10,410 nucleotides of DNA. It comes from Actinomycetes bacterium. GTDB taxonomy: Bacteria > Actinomycetota > Actinomycetes > Propionibacteriales > Propionibacteriaceae. Where the stretch lies: the NCBI GenBank assembly GCA_023387135.1, contig JAEWIK010000181.1:1-10410 (forward strand), written 5' to 3'. Made by a program: the position numbers and the translations under genes. Below the pieces are notes generated by a model, which made no database searches, was not told where the DNA came from, and saw nothing but the letters and a program-made list of their open reading frames with translations. Each line of letters opens with the position of its first letter. The first letter of the stretch is position 1. This document shows positions 1-7,130 of the stretch, in pieces.

Positions 1-66
1 CCGGGCTCGGGCTCTGCACCTGTGGACGAGATCGCCTGCCGTGCAGCGGGCGGGCGCGGGGGGGGG

Positions 67-97
67 GAGCCCTTTGCCCCGCTGCGCCGCCGGGCTC
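67..97 (-). terminator. Weak candidate terminator at the operon end
   Basis: GAGCCC (67-72) and GGGCTC (92-97) can pair across a 19-base loop that includes the last stop codon. A run of ten C residues (minus strand) follows instead of T residues. The structure is modest and the call is tentative. The remaining bases to the window edge contain no gene that I can support. Confidence 0.25.
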
Positions 98-935
98 ATG
101 CAGTGAAGGCCGCAGCCCTCATGCCGACGAAGTCGCGAACCTGGGTGGTGATGCCGCGCTCAACGGGCAGGCGCTCCATGCTGGTCGCGCCGTAGAAGCC
201 GTTGACCTCCGGCATGCGATCGAGCGCCTGCTGCACCGTGGCTGGCTCATCGAAGGGACCGCCATGGCAGATCACGAGGACGTCCTTGCGTACCGACCTC
301 GCAGCATCCGCGATGGCGCGGGTGGCGGCGATCGCCTCATCGAGGTCGACCGCGACCGCTGCCCCGATCGTCCCGCCGACTGTCAGGCCCATGTGAGCGA
401 CGACGATATCCGCGCCCGCCTGCGTCATCGCCCGTGCCTCGTCCGGCGTGAAGCAGTAGGGGGTGGTGAGCAGATCCATCTCGTTGGCGAGCCGGATCAT
501 CTCGACCTCCTTCTGGTAGCCGAGGTCGGTGGCCTCCATGTTCGCCCGCATGGTGCCGTCGAACAGCCCAACGGTGGGGAAGTTCTGAACACCGGCAAAT
601 CCCATCTCCTTCAGTTCGCGCAGGAACTGCGGCATCAGGCGGAACGGGTCGGTGGCGTTGACTCCGGCCAGCACAGGCGTGTGACGGACCACCGGCAGCA
701 CTTCCTGCGCCATCTCGACGACGATCTCATTCGCATCGCCATAGGCGAAGAGTCCGGTGATCGACACCCGTCCTGCCATCCGGTAGCGACCGGAGTTGTA
801 CAGCACGATGAGGTCGATGCCACCCGCCTCCTCACACTTTGCCGAGATCCCGGTCCCGGCGCCGCCGCCGACGATCGGGCGACCCTCCCTGGCCTTGGCC
901 CGAAGCCGCTCCAGGATCTCCTGCCTACTGCTCAC
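96..935 (-). CDS. PEP-hydrolase-like TIM-barrel protein (partner of Tm-1-like protein)
   Basis: This 279-residue protein resembles the phosphoenolpyruvate hydrolase-like TIM-barrel family, which is also the C-terminal half of plant Tm-1. Visible conserved stretches are [11 protein letters not shown] (residues 23-33), [10 protein letters not shown] (46-55), LAGVNATDP (89-97), [13 protein letters not shown] (115-127), [11 protein letters not shown] (157-167), [12 protein letters not shown] (180-191) and CHGGPF (223-228). These fit glycine-rich loops at the ends of barrel strands. No signal peptide or membrane segment is seen, so it is probably cytoplasmic. The start is a GTG with AGGAG seven bases upstream, inside the end of the preceding gene; the 11-nt overlap suggests translational coupling. 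It is the last gene of the operon. The reaction and substrate are unknown, and the family name should not be read as proof of PEP hydrolysis. Confidence 0.9.
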   Translation of the reverse strand: MSSRQEILERLRAKAREGRPIVGGGAGTGISAKCEEAGGIDLIVLYNSGRYRMAGRVSITGLFAYGDANEIVVEMAQEVLPVVRHTPVLAGVNATDPFRLMPQFLRELKEMGFAGVQNFPTVGLFDGTMRANMEATDLGYQKEVEMIRLANEMDLLTTPYCFTPDEARAMTQAGADIVVAHMGLTVGGTIGAAVAVDLDEAIAATRAIADAARSVRKDVLVICHGGPFDEPATVQQALDRMPEVNGFYGATSMERLPVERGITTQVRDFVGMRAAAFTA

Positions 936-2229
936 TAGTCGTCTCCTCGTCCATTGGTGTAACCGGGTCTTGGGTTCCCTGACCGTCGATCAGGGCGATC
1001 AGGGTCCTGGCCATCGCGTCGGCGAAGGCAGGGTCGTTGACGTCAACATCCAGCGTCGTGACGGGGATGTCGGGTCGAAGCTGTGAGCGGAGGTTCTCCA
1101 CGAAGGCGTCGACAGCCTCCGGCCACCAGAACTGGCCGCCCTCGACATCGAGCTCCGACCAGCCACGGGTGGGGATCAGGAACGCCGCAGGGCCGCACGC
1201 AACGTTCAGCCGTTCCGCGATGACGGCAGCAAGTTGCCGGGTCTCGTCCGGAGTGGTGCGCATCAGCGTGACCTGCGGATTCCAGGAGTACAGAGTCCGG
1301 TCGGCGAAGCGTTCAGGAACACTGTCCACCGACCAGAAGTTCACCATGTCGAGACAGCCCGGGGCGACAACCTGGGGGGTACCCGTCTCGGCCGCAGCGC
1401 GGAGCCGCGAGGCACCGGCGCTCAGCACCCCGCCACACAGCTCGTCGGCGAGCTCCGTCGTCGTCAGGTCGAGCACCCCAGCGAACATCCCGGCGCGAAT
1501 CAGGTTCTCCATGGCGGCGCCGCCGACACCCGTGGCATGGAACACCAACACCTCGTATCCCTCGGCTTCAAGGAGACGCCGGGCGTGATCGACCGCGCGC
1601 GTGGTGTTGCCGAACATCGTCGCGGCCACCAGCGGCCGCGAGCCGGTCGACGGGGCCTCGACGTACCCCCGGCTGGAGATCGCCATCCCACAGATGGCGG
1701 CTGCGGCATTGCCGAACACCCGGCGGGTGATCCGGTTCAACCCCGCGACGTCGGCGACCGACGGAATCATGACGATGTCGCTGCCCCCGATGTAGATGCT
1801 GGTGTCACCAGAGGCGAGGGTCGACACCATCAGCTTGGGCACTCCGAACGGCAGGCCCCTCATTGCCGTCGTCCCGATGAGGGTGCCTGCTCCCCCACCG
1901 GCAGCGATGATCGCGTCGAAGGCGCCCTCGTCCCAGCCCCTGGCCACAACTGCCGCGGCGCCTTTCGCCATGACGGCCACCGCCGCGCCGCGGTCGCGTT
2001 CGCGAAGGAGTTGGTCGAGTTCCACCCCGCCTGCACGGGCCACCTCCGCAGGTGCGATGTCGGCATCAGGGCTGCCGGGCCCGACCACGCTGGTGTCGAT
2101 CACAAGGACCTCGAGACCCCGTTGCCTGATCAGGTCTGACAGGTAGCCCAACTCGACACCCTTGGTGTCAAAGGCACCCAGTACCGCAACGGTGGCGGCG
2201 CGGTCGGTTGCCCGCTGCTTCGTGTCCAT
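925..2229 (-). CDS. Tm-1-like ATP-binding (UPF0261) protein
   Basis: This 434-residue protein belongs to the Tm-1-like/UPF0261 family. The N-terminus carries the family motif [10 protein letters not shown] (residues 17-26). A glycine-rich segment follows ([19 protein letters not shown]), then [32 protein letters not shown] and [11 protein letters not shown], and finally PTRGWSELD near the C-terminus. In tomato, Tm-1 fuses this domain (about 430 residues) to a TIM barrel; here the barrel is the next gene, overlapping by 11 nt. The start chosen is the ATG at 2229, with AGGAG seven bases upstream; an in-frame start at 2313 would add 28 unconserved arginine-rich residues. It lies 19 nt after livF, so co-transcription is likely. 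It probably binds a nucleotide and acts with its neighbour in the cytoplasm, but its bacterial function is unknown. Confidence 0.92.
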   Translation of the reverse strand: MDTKQRATDRAATVAVLGAFDTKGVELGYLSDLIRQRGLEVLVIDTSVVGPGSPDADIAPAEVARAGGVELDQLLRERDRGAAVAVMAKGAAAVVARGWDEGAFDAIIAAGGGAGTLIGTTAMRGLPFGVPKLMVSTLASGDTSIYIGGSDIVMIPSVADVAGLNRITRRVFGNAAAAICGMAISSRGYVEAPSTGSRPLVAATMFGNTTRAVDHARRLLEAEGYEVLVFHATGVGGAAMENLIRAGMFAGVLDLTTTELADELCGGVLSAGASRLRAAAETGTPQVVAPGCLDMVNFWSVDSVPERFADRTLYSWNPQVTLMRTTPDETRQLAAVIAERLNVACGPAAFLIPTRGWSELDVEGGQFWWPEAVDAFVENLRSQLRPDIPVTTLDVDVNDPAFADAMARTLIALIDGQGTQDPVTPMDEETTSEQ

Positions 2230-2248
2230 CACACGTCTCCTCTGCCGG

Positions 2249-2956
2249 CTACACGCCGAGTAGATCGCGCCGCAGCGCGGTGTCGCTGAAGAATGGTTCT
2301 GCCTCGGACGCATGGACGGACCTGCCGCTCACGAGGACGCAGACCCGGTCGGCGAGTCGCTGCGCGACCCTGATGCTCTGCTCGACCAGCAGCAGTGACA
2401 TCCCGGTCCCGATCAGCCGGGAACAGGCGTCGACGACCCTGTCGACAGCCACCGGGGAGAGGCCCTCGGAGGGCTCGTCCAGGATGAGCAGCGAAGGATT
2501 CGTGACCAGGGCGCGGGCCATCGTCAGCATCTGCTGCTCACCGCCGCTGAGTCGCGTGCCGGCGACCCGACGGCGACCCGCCAGTTCCGGGAAGAGGTCG
2601 TAGATCCTGTCAGGTGTCCAGCCGCCGTCCCCGCGTTGGCCCCTGTGGAACAGGGTCAGGTGCTCGTGGACGCTCAGGCTCCGGAAGAGCCGGCGGCCCT
2701 GCGGGACGTAACCGATGCCCAGGCGAGCGATGACCTCCGGTCGAGAACCGGTGATGTCCTCGCCCGCGAACGTGATGGAACCGCGCTTGGGCGGCGTGAG
2801 GCCCATGATGGACCGCATCAGGGTTGTCTTGCCCATGCCGTTGCGACCCAGGACGCACGTGCAGCCAGCACCCACCTCGAGGGAGCACCCCTGCAGGACG
2901 TAACTGGTGCCGTAGTAGCTGTGAATGTCACTGACCAACAGCAGCGGTTCAGTCAT
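2249..2956 (-). CDS. livF: LivF-type ABC transporter ATPase
   Basis: This 235-residue protein is the second nucleotide-binding subunit of a branched-chain-amino-acid-type (HAAT) importer. It has Walker A GRNGMGKTT (residues 37-45), Q-loop Q86 in YVPQGRRLF, signature LSGGEQQ (136-142) and Walker B LLILDEP (156-162). Near the end LLLVEQS has Gln where other ABC ATPases carry the switch His, as is usual in LivF. Length is normal for the subfamily. The start is the ATG at 2956, which overlaps the end of livG by 8 nt; a longer reading to 3049 would add an arginine-rich tail lying inside livG. It should pair with LivG beneath the LivH/LivM channel. The gene symbol denotes the subfamily only; the substrate need not be leucine, isoleucine or valine. 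Confidence 0.93.
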   Translation of the reverse strand: MTEPLLLVSDIHSYYGTSYVLQGCSLEVGAGCTCVLGRNGMGKTTLMRSIMGLTPPKRGSITFAGEDITGSRPEVIARLGIGYVPQGRRLFRSLSVHEHLTLFHRGQRGDGGWTPDRIYDLFPELAGRRRVAGTRLSGGEQQMLTMARALVTNPSLLILDEPSEGLSPVAVDRVVDACSRLIGTGMSLLLVEQSIRVAQRLADRVCVLVSGRSVHASEAEPFFSDTALRRDLLGV

Positions 2957-3713
2957 GGTGAACAGCGCTCCCAAGATAGACGGCCTGCACTGTCGGGTCG
3001 GCCCGGACCTCCTCCGGCGTCCCCGCCGCGATGGGGTGGCCGCGATCAAGGACCGTGATGGTGTCGGCGAGCCGCAGCACCAGGTCCATGTCGTGCTCGA
3101 TGAGCACGACGGTTCGATCGGCGGGAAGGCTCCCGATCAGGTCGGCGAGGATGAGGCGCTCGGCGGGAGACAGCCCCGCCGCCGGCTCGTCCAGCATGAT
3201 GAGGGAGGACCTCATCGCCAGAACCATCCCGAGCTCCAGCTGCCGCTGCTCACCATGGGACAGTTCGGACACCAGCCGGTCCAGATTCTCGCCGAGTCGG
3301 ACATCCTCGGCCACCGACTCGACCTCGGCGCGAAGCTCGCGGTCGGCCGACCTGGAGGCGAAGAGGCGGAAAGCCTTGCCTCGGCCACGCTCCGCGGCGA
3401 GAGCGAGGTTCTCCCCGACTGTCAGGCCGCCGAAGAGCTCGGAGATCTGGTAGGTGCGACCGAGCCCCAGGGCTGCCCTGCGGGCAACCGACAGCCTGGT
3501 GACGTCGGTGCCGAACAGCACCACCGTCCCCGTGTCGGCCCTCAACTCTCCTGCGACGAGGTTGAACAGGGTGGTCTTTCCGGCGCCGTTCGGCCCGATC
3601 AGGGCGTGGCGCTCGCCACGCATGACGCTGAAGCTCGCGTCCCTCACGGCTTGTACACCGCCGAAGCTCTTGCTCACGCCGGCGACCTCTAGCGCGACCT
3701 GCACCTGGTGCAT
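2949..3713 (-). CDS. livG: LivG-type ABC transporter ATPase
   Basis: This 254-residue protein is the first nucleotide-binding subunit of the importer. It has Walker A GPNGAGKTT (residues 40-48), the Q-loop in GRTYQISELFGGLTVGEN, the LivG-style signature LSHGEQRQLE, Walker B SLIMLDEPAAGLSP, and a normal switch histidine in LIEHDMD. The C-terminal tail AGTPEEVRADPTVQAVYLG is typical of the LivG C-terminal extension. The ATG at 3713 has AGAGGG six bases upstream. Unlike the rest of the operon, this gene is separated from its upstream neighbour by 59 nt containing a strong stem-loop, so its translation starts independently. The stop lies inside the first codons of livF. Confidence 0.94.
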   Translation of the reverse strand: MHQVQVALEVAGVSKSFGGVQAVRDASFSVMRGERHALIGPNGAGKTTLFNLVAGELRADTGTVVLFGTDVTRLSVARRAALGLGRTYQISELFGGLTVGENLALAAERGRGKAFRLFASRSADRELRAEVESVAEDVRLGENLDRLVSELSHGEQRQLELGMVLAMRSSLIMLDEPAAGLSPAERLILADLIGSLPADRTVVLIEHDMDLVLRLADTITVLDRGHPIAAGTPEEVRADPTVQAVYLGSAVHHD

Positions 3714-3733
3714 TGGTAACCCTCTCCAGCGAG

Positions 3734-3763
3734 GGTGCTGTGCCGCGCGAGCGGCACAGCACC
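3734..3763 (-). promoter_or_regulatory. Perfect 13-bp intercistronic stem-loop after the binding-protein gene
   Basis: Arms at 3734-3746 (GGTGCTGTGCCGC) and 3751-3763 are exact reverse complements with a 4-base loop. The stem starts about 10 nt after the binding-protein stop and ends about 20 nt before the livG start. No T-run follows on the minus strand, so it is not a canonical full terminator. Strong stem-loops directly after solute-binding-protein genes in other ABC operons protect the upstream message from 3' exonucleases and raise the binding-protein to ATPase ratio. That role is inferred here. Partial attenuation is the alternative. Confidence 0.8.
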
Positions 3764-3772
3764 TGAGCTGTG

Positions 3773-5128
3773 TCAGCCGCCGAACGGCTGGTAGTCGTAG
3801 GTGGTGGTATCCGCCAGCAGTCCGGAGCTCATCGCCGAGCAGAGATCGGACGGTTGGGTGTTGGAGTCGGACGGCTCCGCGAGATAGGTGTCGGCGTCGT
3901 ACGGACCGAACTGGGAAACCCCGGCCACCGTGATGACACCCTTGTTGTAGAGCGAACCGCTGTCGTCCTTCGCGACCTCACGGATGTAGACGTTCTGGAT
4001 CGCAGAGTGCCACTTCTTGTCCAGGGAGACCGGACCGCGGGGGTCGTCGCCAAGGTCGGTTGCCACCATGGCGTCGACAAGGGCCTTGTGGTCCTCGACG
4101 TTGCCGCCCGTCTTGTCGATCGACCGGAGAATCAGCTTCATGGACGAGTACGCGAACTCGGCGGCGGCCGACGGCGGGTAGCCGTACTTCGCCTTGAACG
4201 CGTCGCTGAACTTGGTCCACTCGGCAGTCGAGAGGTCGTCGGTGGTGTGGTGGGCGGACAGCGACCCGGCGATCTCCGCCGGCATCGAGTCGAGATCGGG
4301 CTTCTCGAAGGTGTTGGACTGCCCGATCAGCGGCATCTTCTCCATCATGCCGAGCTCGACGTACTGCTTGATGAAGTTGAGTGCGTCGCCACCGGCGCCG
4401 TTGTACAGCAGGGCGTCGTACCCCTGGTCCAGGGGGATCGAGGCGATCAGCGAGGAGAAGTCCGACGTCGTGCCCGGCGGGAACCAGACGCTCTTGACCT
4501 CGGTTCCGCCGCCGCGGCAGAAGCCGCGCTTGAAGCCGCCGCCGAGGTTCCATGGGAAGGAGTAGTCCTCACCGATCTGGTAGACCTTCTTCCATCCCTT
4601 CTCCTTGGCCAGCCAGTAGCCGAAGACGTCCATCGACTGGGCGCCGGTCCAGGTCGGCCTGACGATGTTCTCCGAGAAGGACCTCATCGTCATGTCCTCG
4701 GCCGCGGAGTACATGACGACGACAGGTATCTCCTTGTCCTTCATGTAGTCCCCGACGGCCAGACCCTCGTCGCCGGACACGAGGCCGGTGAGGATGTCGA
4801 CCTTGTCCTGCTCGACGAGCTTCTTCGCCTTGGTGACTGCCTGCTCGTTGTCGAGTTGGTCGTCCTCGTAGACGACCTCGATCTTCTTGCCTCCGGCCTG
4901 GTTGCCCGCCTCCTCGAGGGCCAACTCGGCCCCCTCCTTCTGCATCTTCCCGAAGGAGGAGAAGACGCCGGTGAAGGCGCTGATGAATCCCACCTTCACT
5001 GTGCCGCCGCCGTCGGCGGAGGCTCCCTTTGTGGGTTCCGTCCCGGCCTGGCCCTGGCCCGAACAGGCCGATAGCAGCAGGAGTCCTGCGACCACAAGGG
5101 AGCTGAAACCCTTCACTCGCTGCGACAT
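3773..5128 (-). CDS. ABC transporter solute-binding lipoprotein (LivK-like)
   Basis: This 451-residue lipoprotein is the solute receptor of the importer. The N-terminus has Arg4 and Lys6, a hydrophobic stretch (about residues 9-21) and a lipobox LSAC ending at Cys22. A low-complexity Gly/Ser/Ala linker follows, and the mature Peripla_BP_6 domain begins at about residue 42 (TVKVGFISAFTGVFSSFG). Motifs such as YEDDQLDNEQAVTKAKKLVEQ and LTGLVSGDEG are typical of leucine/amide-type binding proteins. It is rather long for the family, which usually runs to about 370-420 residues. The start is the ATG at 5128, with AAAGGGG five bases upstream. An ATG at 5143 overlapping the livM stop as ATGA is possible but has no comparable site. 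The ligand cannot be read from the sequence. It sits between the permease and ATPase genes rather than first in the operon. Confidence 0.93.
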   Translation of the reverse strand: MSQRVKGFSSLVVAGLLLLSACSGQGQAGTEPTKGASADGGGTVKVGFISAFTGVFSSFGKMQKEGAELALEEAGNQAGGKKIEVVYEDDQLDNEQAVTKAKKLVEQDKVDILTGLVSGDEGLAVGDYMKDKEIPVVVMYSAAEDMTMRSFSENIVRPTWTGAQSMDVFGYWLAKEKGWKKVYQIGEDYSFPWNLGGGFKRGFCRGGGTEVKSVWFPPGTTSDFSSLIASIPLDQGYDALLYNGAGGDALNFIKQYVELGMMEKMPLIGQSNTFEKPDLDSMPAEIAGSLSAHHTTDDLSTAEWTKFSDAFKAKYGYPPSAAAEFAYSSMKLILRSIDKTGGNVEDHKALVDAMVATDLGDDPRGPVSLDKKWHSAIQNVYIREVAKDDSGSLYNKGVITVAGVSQFGPYDADTYLAEPSDSNTQPSDLCSAMSSGLLADTTTYDYQPFGG

Positions 5129-5139
5129 TGTCGCCCCTT

Positions 5140-6138
5140 TCATTCAGCAGTTTGCATCGGACGCACATCATCTGGTGCGCCGACCGACTTCTTTGTCGAT
5201 TCCCGTCTGGTTTTTGTCTTCTCAATGGCGCCGAGCACACCTGACGGCGCAAACAGGACCACCGCCACGAAAATCAGGCCGATAACCGTGTTGTAGCGTT
5301 CCGTGTGCTGGCTGATCAGCACATCGAGCCCGATCGCGAGCGCGGCCCCGACGAACGGGCCCCAGAAGAAGCTGGCCCCGCCGAGAATCACCATGAGGAG
5401 CACCCAGATCGTTCTGCTGAGCGCCAGCGAGGTCGGCGTGATGATGCCAATGGAGTACGTCGCCAGGATCCCGCCGATGCCCGCGCACAGCGCTGCCACG
5501 ACGAACGCGGTCACCCGGATCCAGTACACCGGGTATCCGAGCGCCGCCATGCGGCGCGGGCTCTCTCTGATGCCGTTCAGGACGAGCCCGAACGGAGACC
5601 TGACAATCCTGCGGAGGACGATGACGGTTGCGGCGAACACGACGAGTGCCACCCAGTAGAAGTTCTGCGTCGTGCTGAAGTCGATGCCGAGCACCGTCGG
5701 TGCCCTGATGCCCCTGATGCCGGACCAGCCGTGCAGGAGGCTCGTGTTCTGCTGGGCGAAGGCCCAGCAGATCTGGCCGAAGGCGAGGGTGATCATGAGG
5801 AAGACCATGTTCTGCGTGCGCATGGCGACCATCCCGAAGAGCAGCGCCACGACCGCCACGAGCACCAGGGCCAGCAGCAGTGTCCATACGACTGGCCACC
5901 CGCGCTCGAAGGCGAGCAGGCCGATCACGTAGCCGGTCATCCCGAAGAACGCGGTCTGCGCGAGGCTCGTCATCCCGCCCTGCCCGATCAGGTAGCCGAT
6001 GGACGCCGCGAGCAGGCCGAAGTAGAACATCCGGGTCACCGTCGTCACCCAGTAGGCGTCGGCGACGAATGGGAACACGACGGCGATGAGAAGGGCCGCC
6101 GACAGCACGATCCTGACCGTGCGAGGGGGGAGTGCCAT
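5140..6138 (-). CDS. livM: LivM-type ABC transporter permease
   Basis: This 332-residue integral membrane protein is one of the two channel subunits. Hydrophobic segments span most of its length, starting with IVLSAALLIAVVFPFVADAYW. Near two thirds of the length is the cytoplasmic coupling loop NGIRESPRRMAALGYPVYWIRV, the EAA-like contact with the ATPase. GLFxG-like glycine-rich helices follow (GIGGILATYSIGIITP and LGGASFFWGPFVGAAL). The C-terminal tail is short, charged and cytoplasmic. Length matches LivM, which is longer than LivH. The ATG lies 2 nt after the livH stop, so the two are almost certainly translated together; no strong separate ribosome binding site is visible. The substrate is unknown. 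Confidence 0.93.
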   Translation of the reverse strand: MALPPRTVRIVLSAALLIAVVFPFVADAYWVTTVTRMFYFGLLAASIGYLIGQGGMTSLAQTAFFGMTGYVIGLLAFERGWPVVWTLLLALVLVAVVALLFGMVAMRTQNMVFLMITLAFGQICWAFAQQNTSLLHGWSGIRGIRAPTVLGIDFSTTQNFYWVALVVFAATVIVLRRIVRSPFGLVLNGIRESPRRMAALGYPVYWIRVTAFVVAALCAGIGGILATYSIGIITPTSLALSRTIWVLLMVILGGASFFWGPFVGAALAIGLDVLISQHTERYNTVIGLIFVAVVLFAPSGVLGAIEKTKTRRESTKKSVGAPDDVRPMQTAE

Positions 6139-6140
6139 GG

Positions 6141-7001
6141 CTACGCAGCCGCCTTCCCGAGCAGGCCCTGAGGTCGCAACGCCAGCACGAGGACCATCGG
6201 GACGAAGATGAGGAAGTACGCGTACTGGGGCGCGAAGGCGAGTCCCCAGGAGACGATCTGACCCAGGACCAACGAACTGAGGAAGGCGCCGGCAAGGCTG
6301 CCCATCCCGCCGACGATCACGACGACGAGGGAGTACATCAGGATCGTCGTGTCGCCACCGGGGCTGAGCTGGAGGTAGGACCCGCCGAGCACGCCGGCGA
6401 GACCGCCGAGAAACGCCGACAATACGAAGACCCCGGTGTACATCGTCCCGATGTTGAGACCGAGGGCGCGCACCGTCTCCCGGTCATCGACTCCCGCCCG
6501 AACCGCTGCGCCGATCTTCGTCCGGTGGAGCAGCGCCCACAGGCCGACCGCGACGAGCACCGCCGTCGCCATCAGGATCAGGCGGAACCCCGGGTAGGTG
6601 ACGCCCAAGAGGTCGACCGGAGGATTGAGCGCTTTCGGGACGTTCAGGGTGATCGGGGACTTGGGCCAGAACACGAGGCACAGGTCGACGATGACCATGG
6701 CTGTGGCGACGGTCAGCAAGGTCTCGGGGAGGTCGTTACCACGGACCTTGGTCAGCATGAGCCGTTCGAACGACAAGCCGAGGAGGGCGATCGACGCCGC
6801 GCCGGCCAGGACTGCAAGGAACCAGTTCTCGGTTGCCCGAATCACCGAGTAGCCAATGTATCCACCCAACATATAGAAAGCTCCGTGGGCGAGATTCACA
6901 ATCCTCATCAAACCGAACGCGAGAGTGAGCCCGCTGCCGAGAACAAAGAGAATGGCAGCCTGAGTCAATCCATTCAGGATGAGGACAACCGCTCCGTCCA
7001 T
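6141..7001 (-). CDS. livH: LivH-type ABC transporter permease, first gene of the operon
   Basis: This 286-residue integral membrane protein is the other channel subunit. It opens with LILNGLTQAAILFVLGSGLTLAFGLMRIVNLAHGAFYMLGGY, the recognisable LivH N-terminus. The coupling loop GVDDRETVRALGLNIGTMYTGVF lies at about residues 190-212, followed by the glycine-rich helices FLGGLAGVLGGS and VVIVGGMGSLAGAFLSS. The ATG at 7001 is preferred because GAGGT sits four bases before it. A GTG two codons earlier (7007) would start inside that site. The first 150 bases or so are noticeably less GC-rich than the rest. It is the promoter-proximal gene, facing the divergent MocR regulator across about 125 nt. 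Confidence 0.92.
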   Translation of the reverse strand: MDGAVVLILNGLTQAAILFVLGSGLTLAFGLMRIVNLAHGAFYMLGGYIGYSVIRATENWFLAVLAGAASIALLGLSFERLMLTKVRGNDLPETLLTVATAMVIVDLCLVFWPKSPITLNVPKALNPPVDLLGVTYPGFRLILMATAVLVAVGLWALLHRTKIGAAVRAGVDDRETVRALGLNIGTMYTGVFVLSAFLGGLAGVLGGSYLQLSPGGDTTILMYSLVVVIVGGMGSLAGAFLSSLVLGQIVSWGLAFAPQYAYFLIFVPMVLVLALRPQGLLGKAAA

Positions 7002-7130
7002 ACCCACCTCGACATTGAGTGAACTTCAATCGGACGGCACTGATGCTACGAGCGTTCTCGTCCCCAACACTGATCCACTTCTGGCACACTGGTCTACGAA
7101 TCCAGCGCCGGGTTCGGCTACACAGAAGGG
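7002..7130. promoter_or_regulatory. Divergent control region between livH and the MocR gene, with repeated CACTGRT boxes
   Basis: Three related boxes read on the plus strand: CACTGATGCTACGA (7038-7051), CACTGATCC (7068-7076) and CACTGGTCTACGA (7087-7099). The first and third share an extended match, CACTGRT then CTACGA, with a one-base length difference. A palindrome ACGAG-CGTT-CTCGT lies at 7048-7061. On the minus strand TAGCAT (7048-7043) is a possible -10 box for the operon and overlaps the first repeat; no good -35 box sits at normal spacing. MocR regulators usually bind repeated boxes in such divergent regions, so these are candidate operators. Promoter positions are weak guesses. Confidence 0.5.

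Noticed and set aside
1..95. Search for the missing toxin C-terminal part at the left end
   Set aside because: The 95 bases show no PIN-like coding sequence; the remainder, if it exists, is outside the window.
96..935. Assigning phosphonopyruvate or PEP hydrolysis as the function
   Set aside because: Only general family similarity is visible, and no phosphonate genes are nearby. The name is kept as a family label only.
1234..2139. Plus-strand frame antisense to the Tm-1-like gene
   Set aside because: No recognisable motif and no ribosome binding site. The minus strand has strongly conserved family motifs.
3770..5074. Long open frame on the plus strand, fully antisense to the binding-protein gene
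   Set aside because: High-GC codon bias on the minus strand creates long mirror frames. The product is low-complexity and rich in Val, Arg, Leu and Gly, with no family motifs, and the opposite strand encodes a clear lipoprotein.
2249..7001. Naming the transporter a leucine/isoleucine/valine importer
   Set aside because: HAAT-type transporters carry diverse solutes (amino acids, amides, urea, aromatic acids). The Tm-1 pair and MocR context argue for a special substrate.
5305..7022. Long plus-strand frames antisense to both permeases
   Set aside because: Products are rich in His, Arg, Asp and Glu with no domain. They mirror the hydrophobic permease codons and are shadows.
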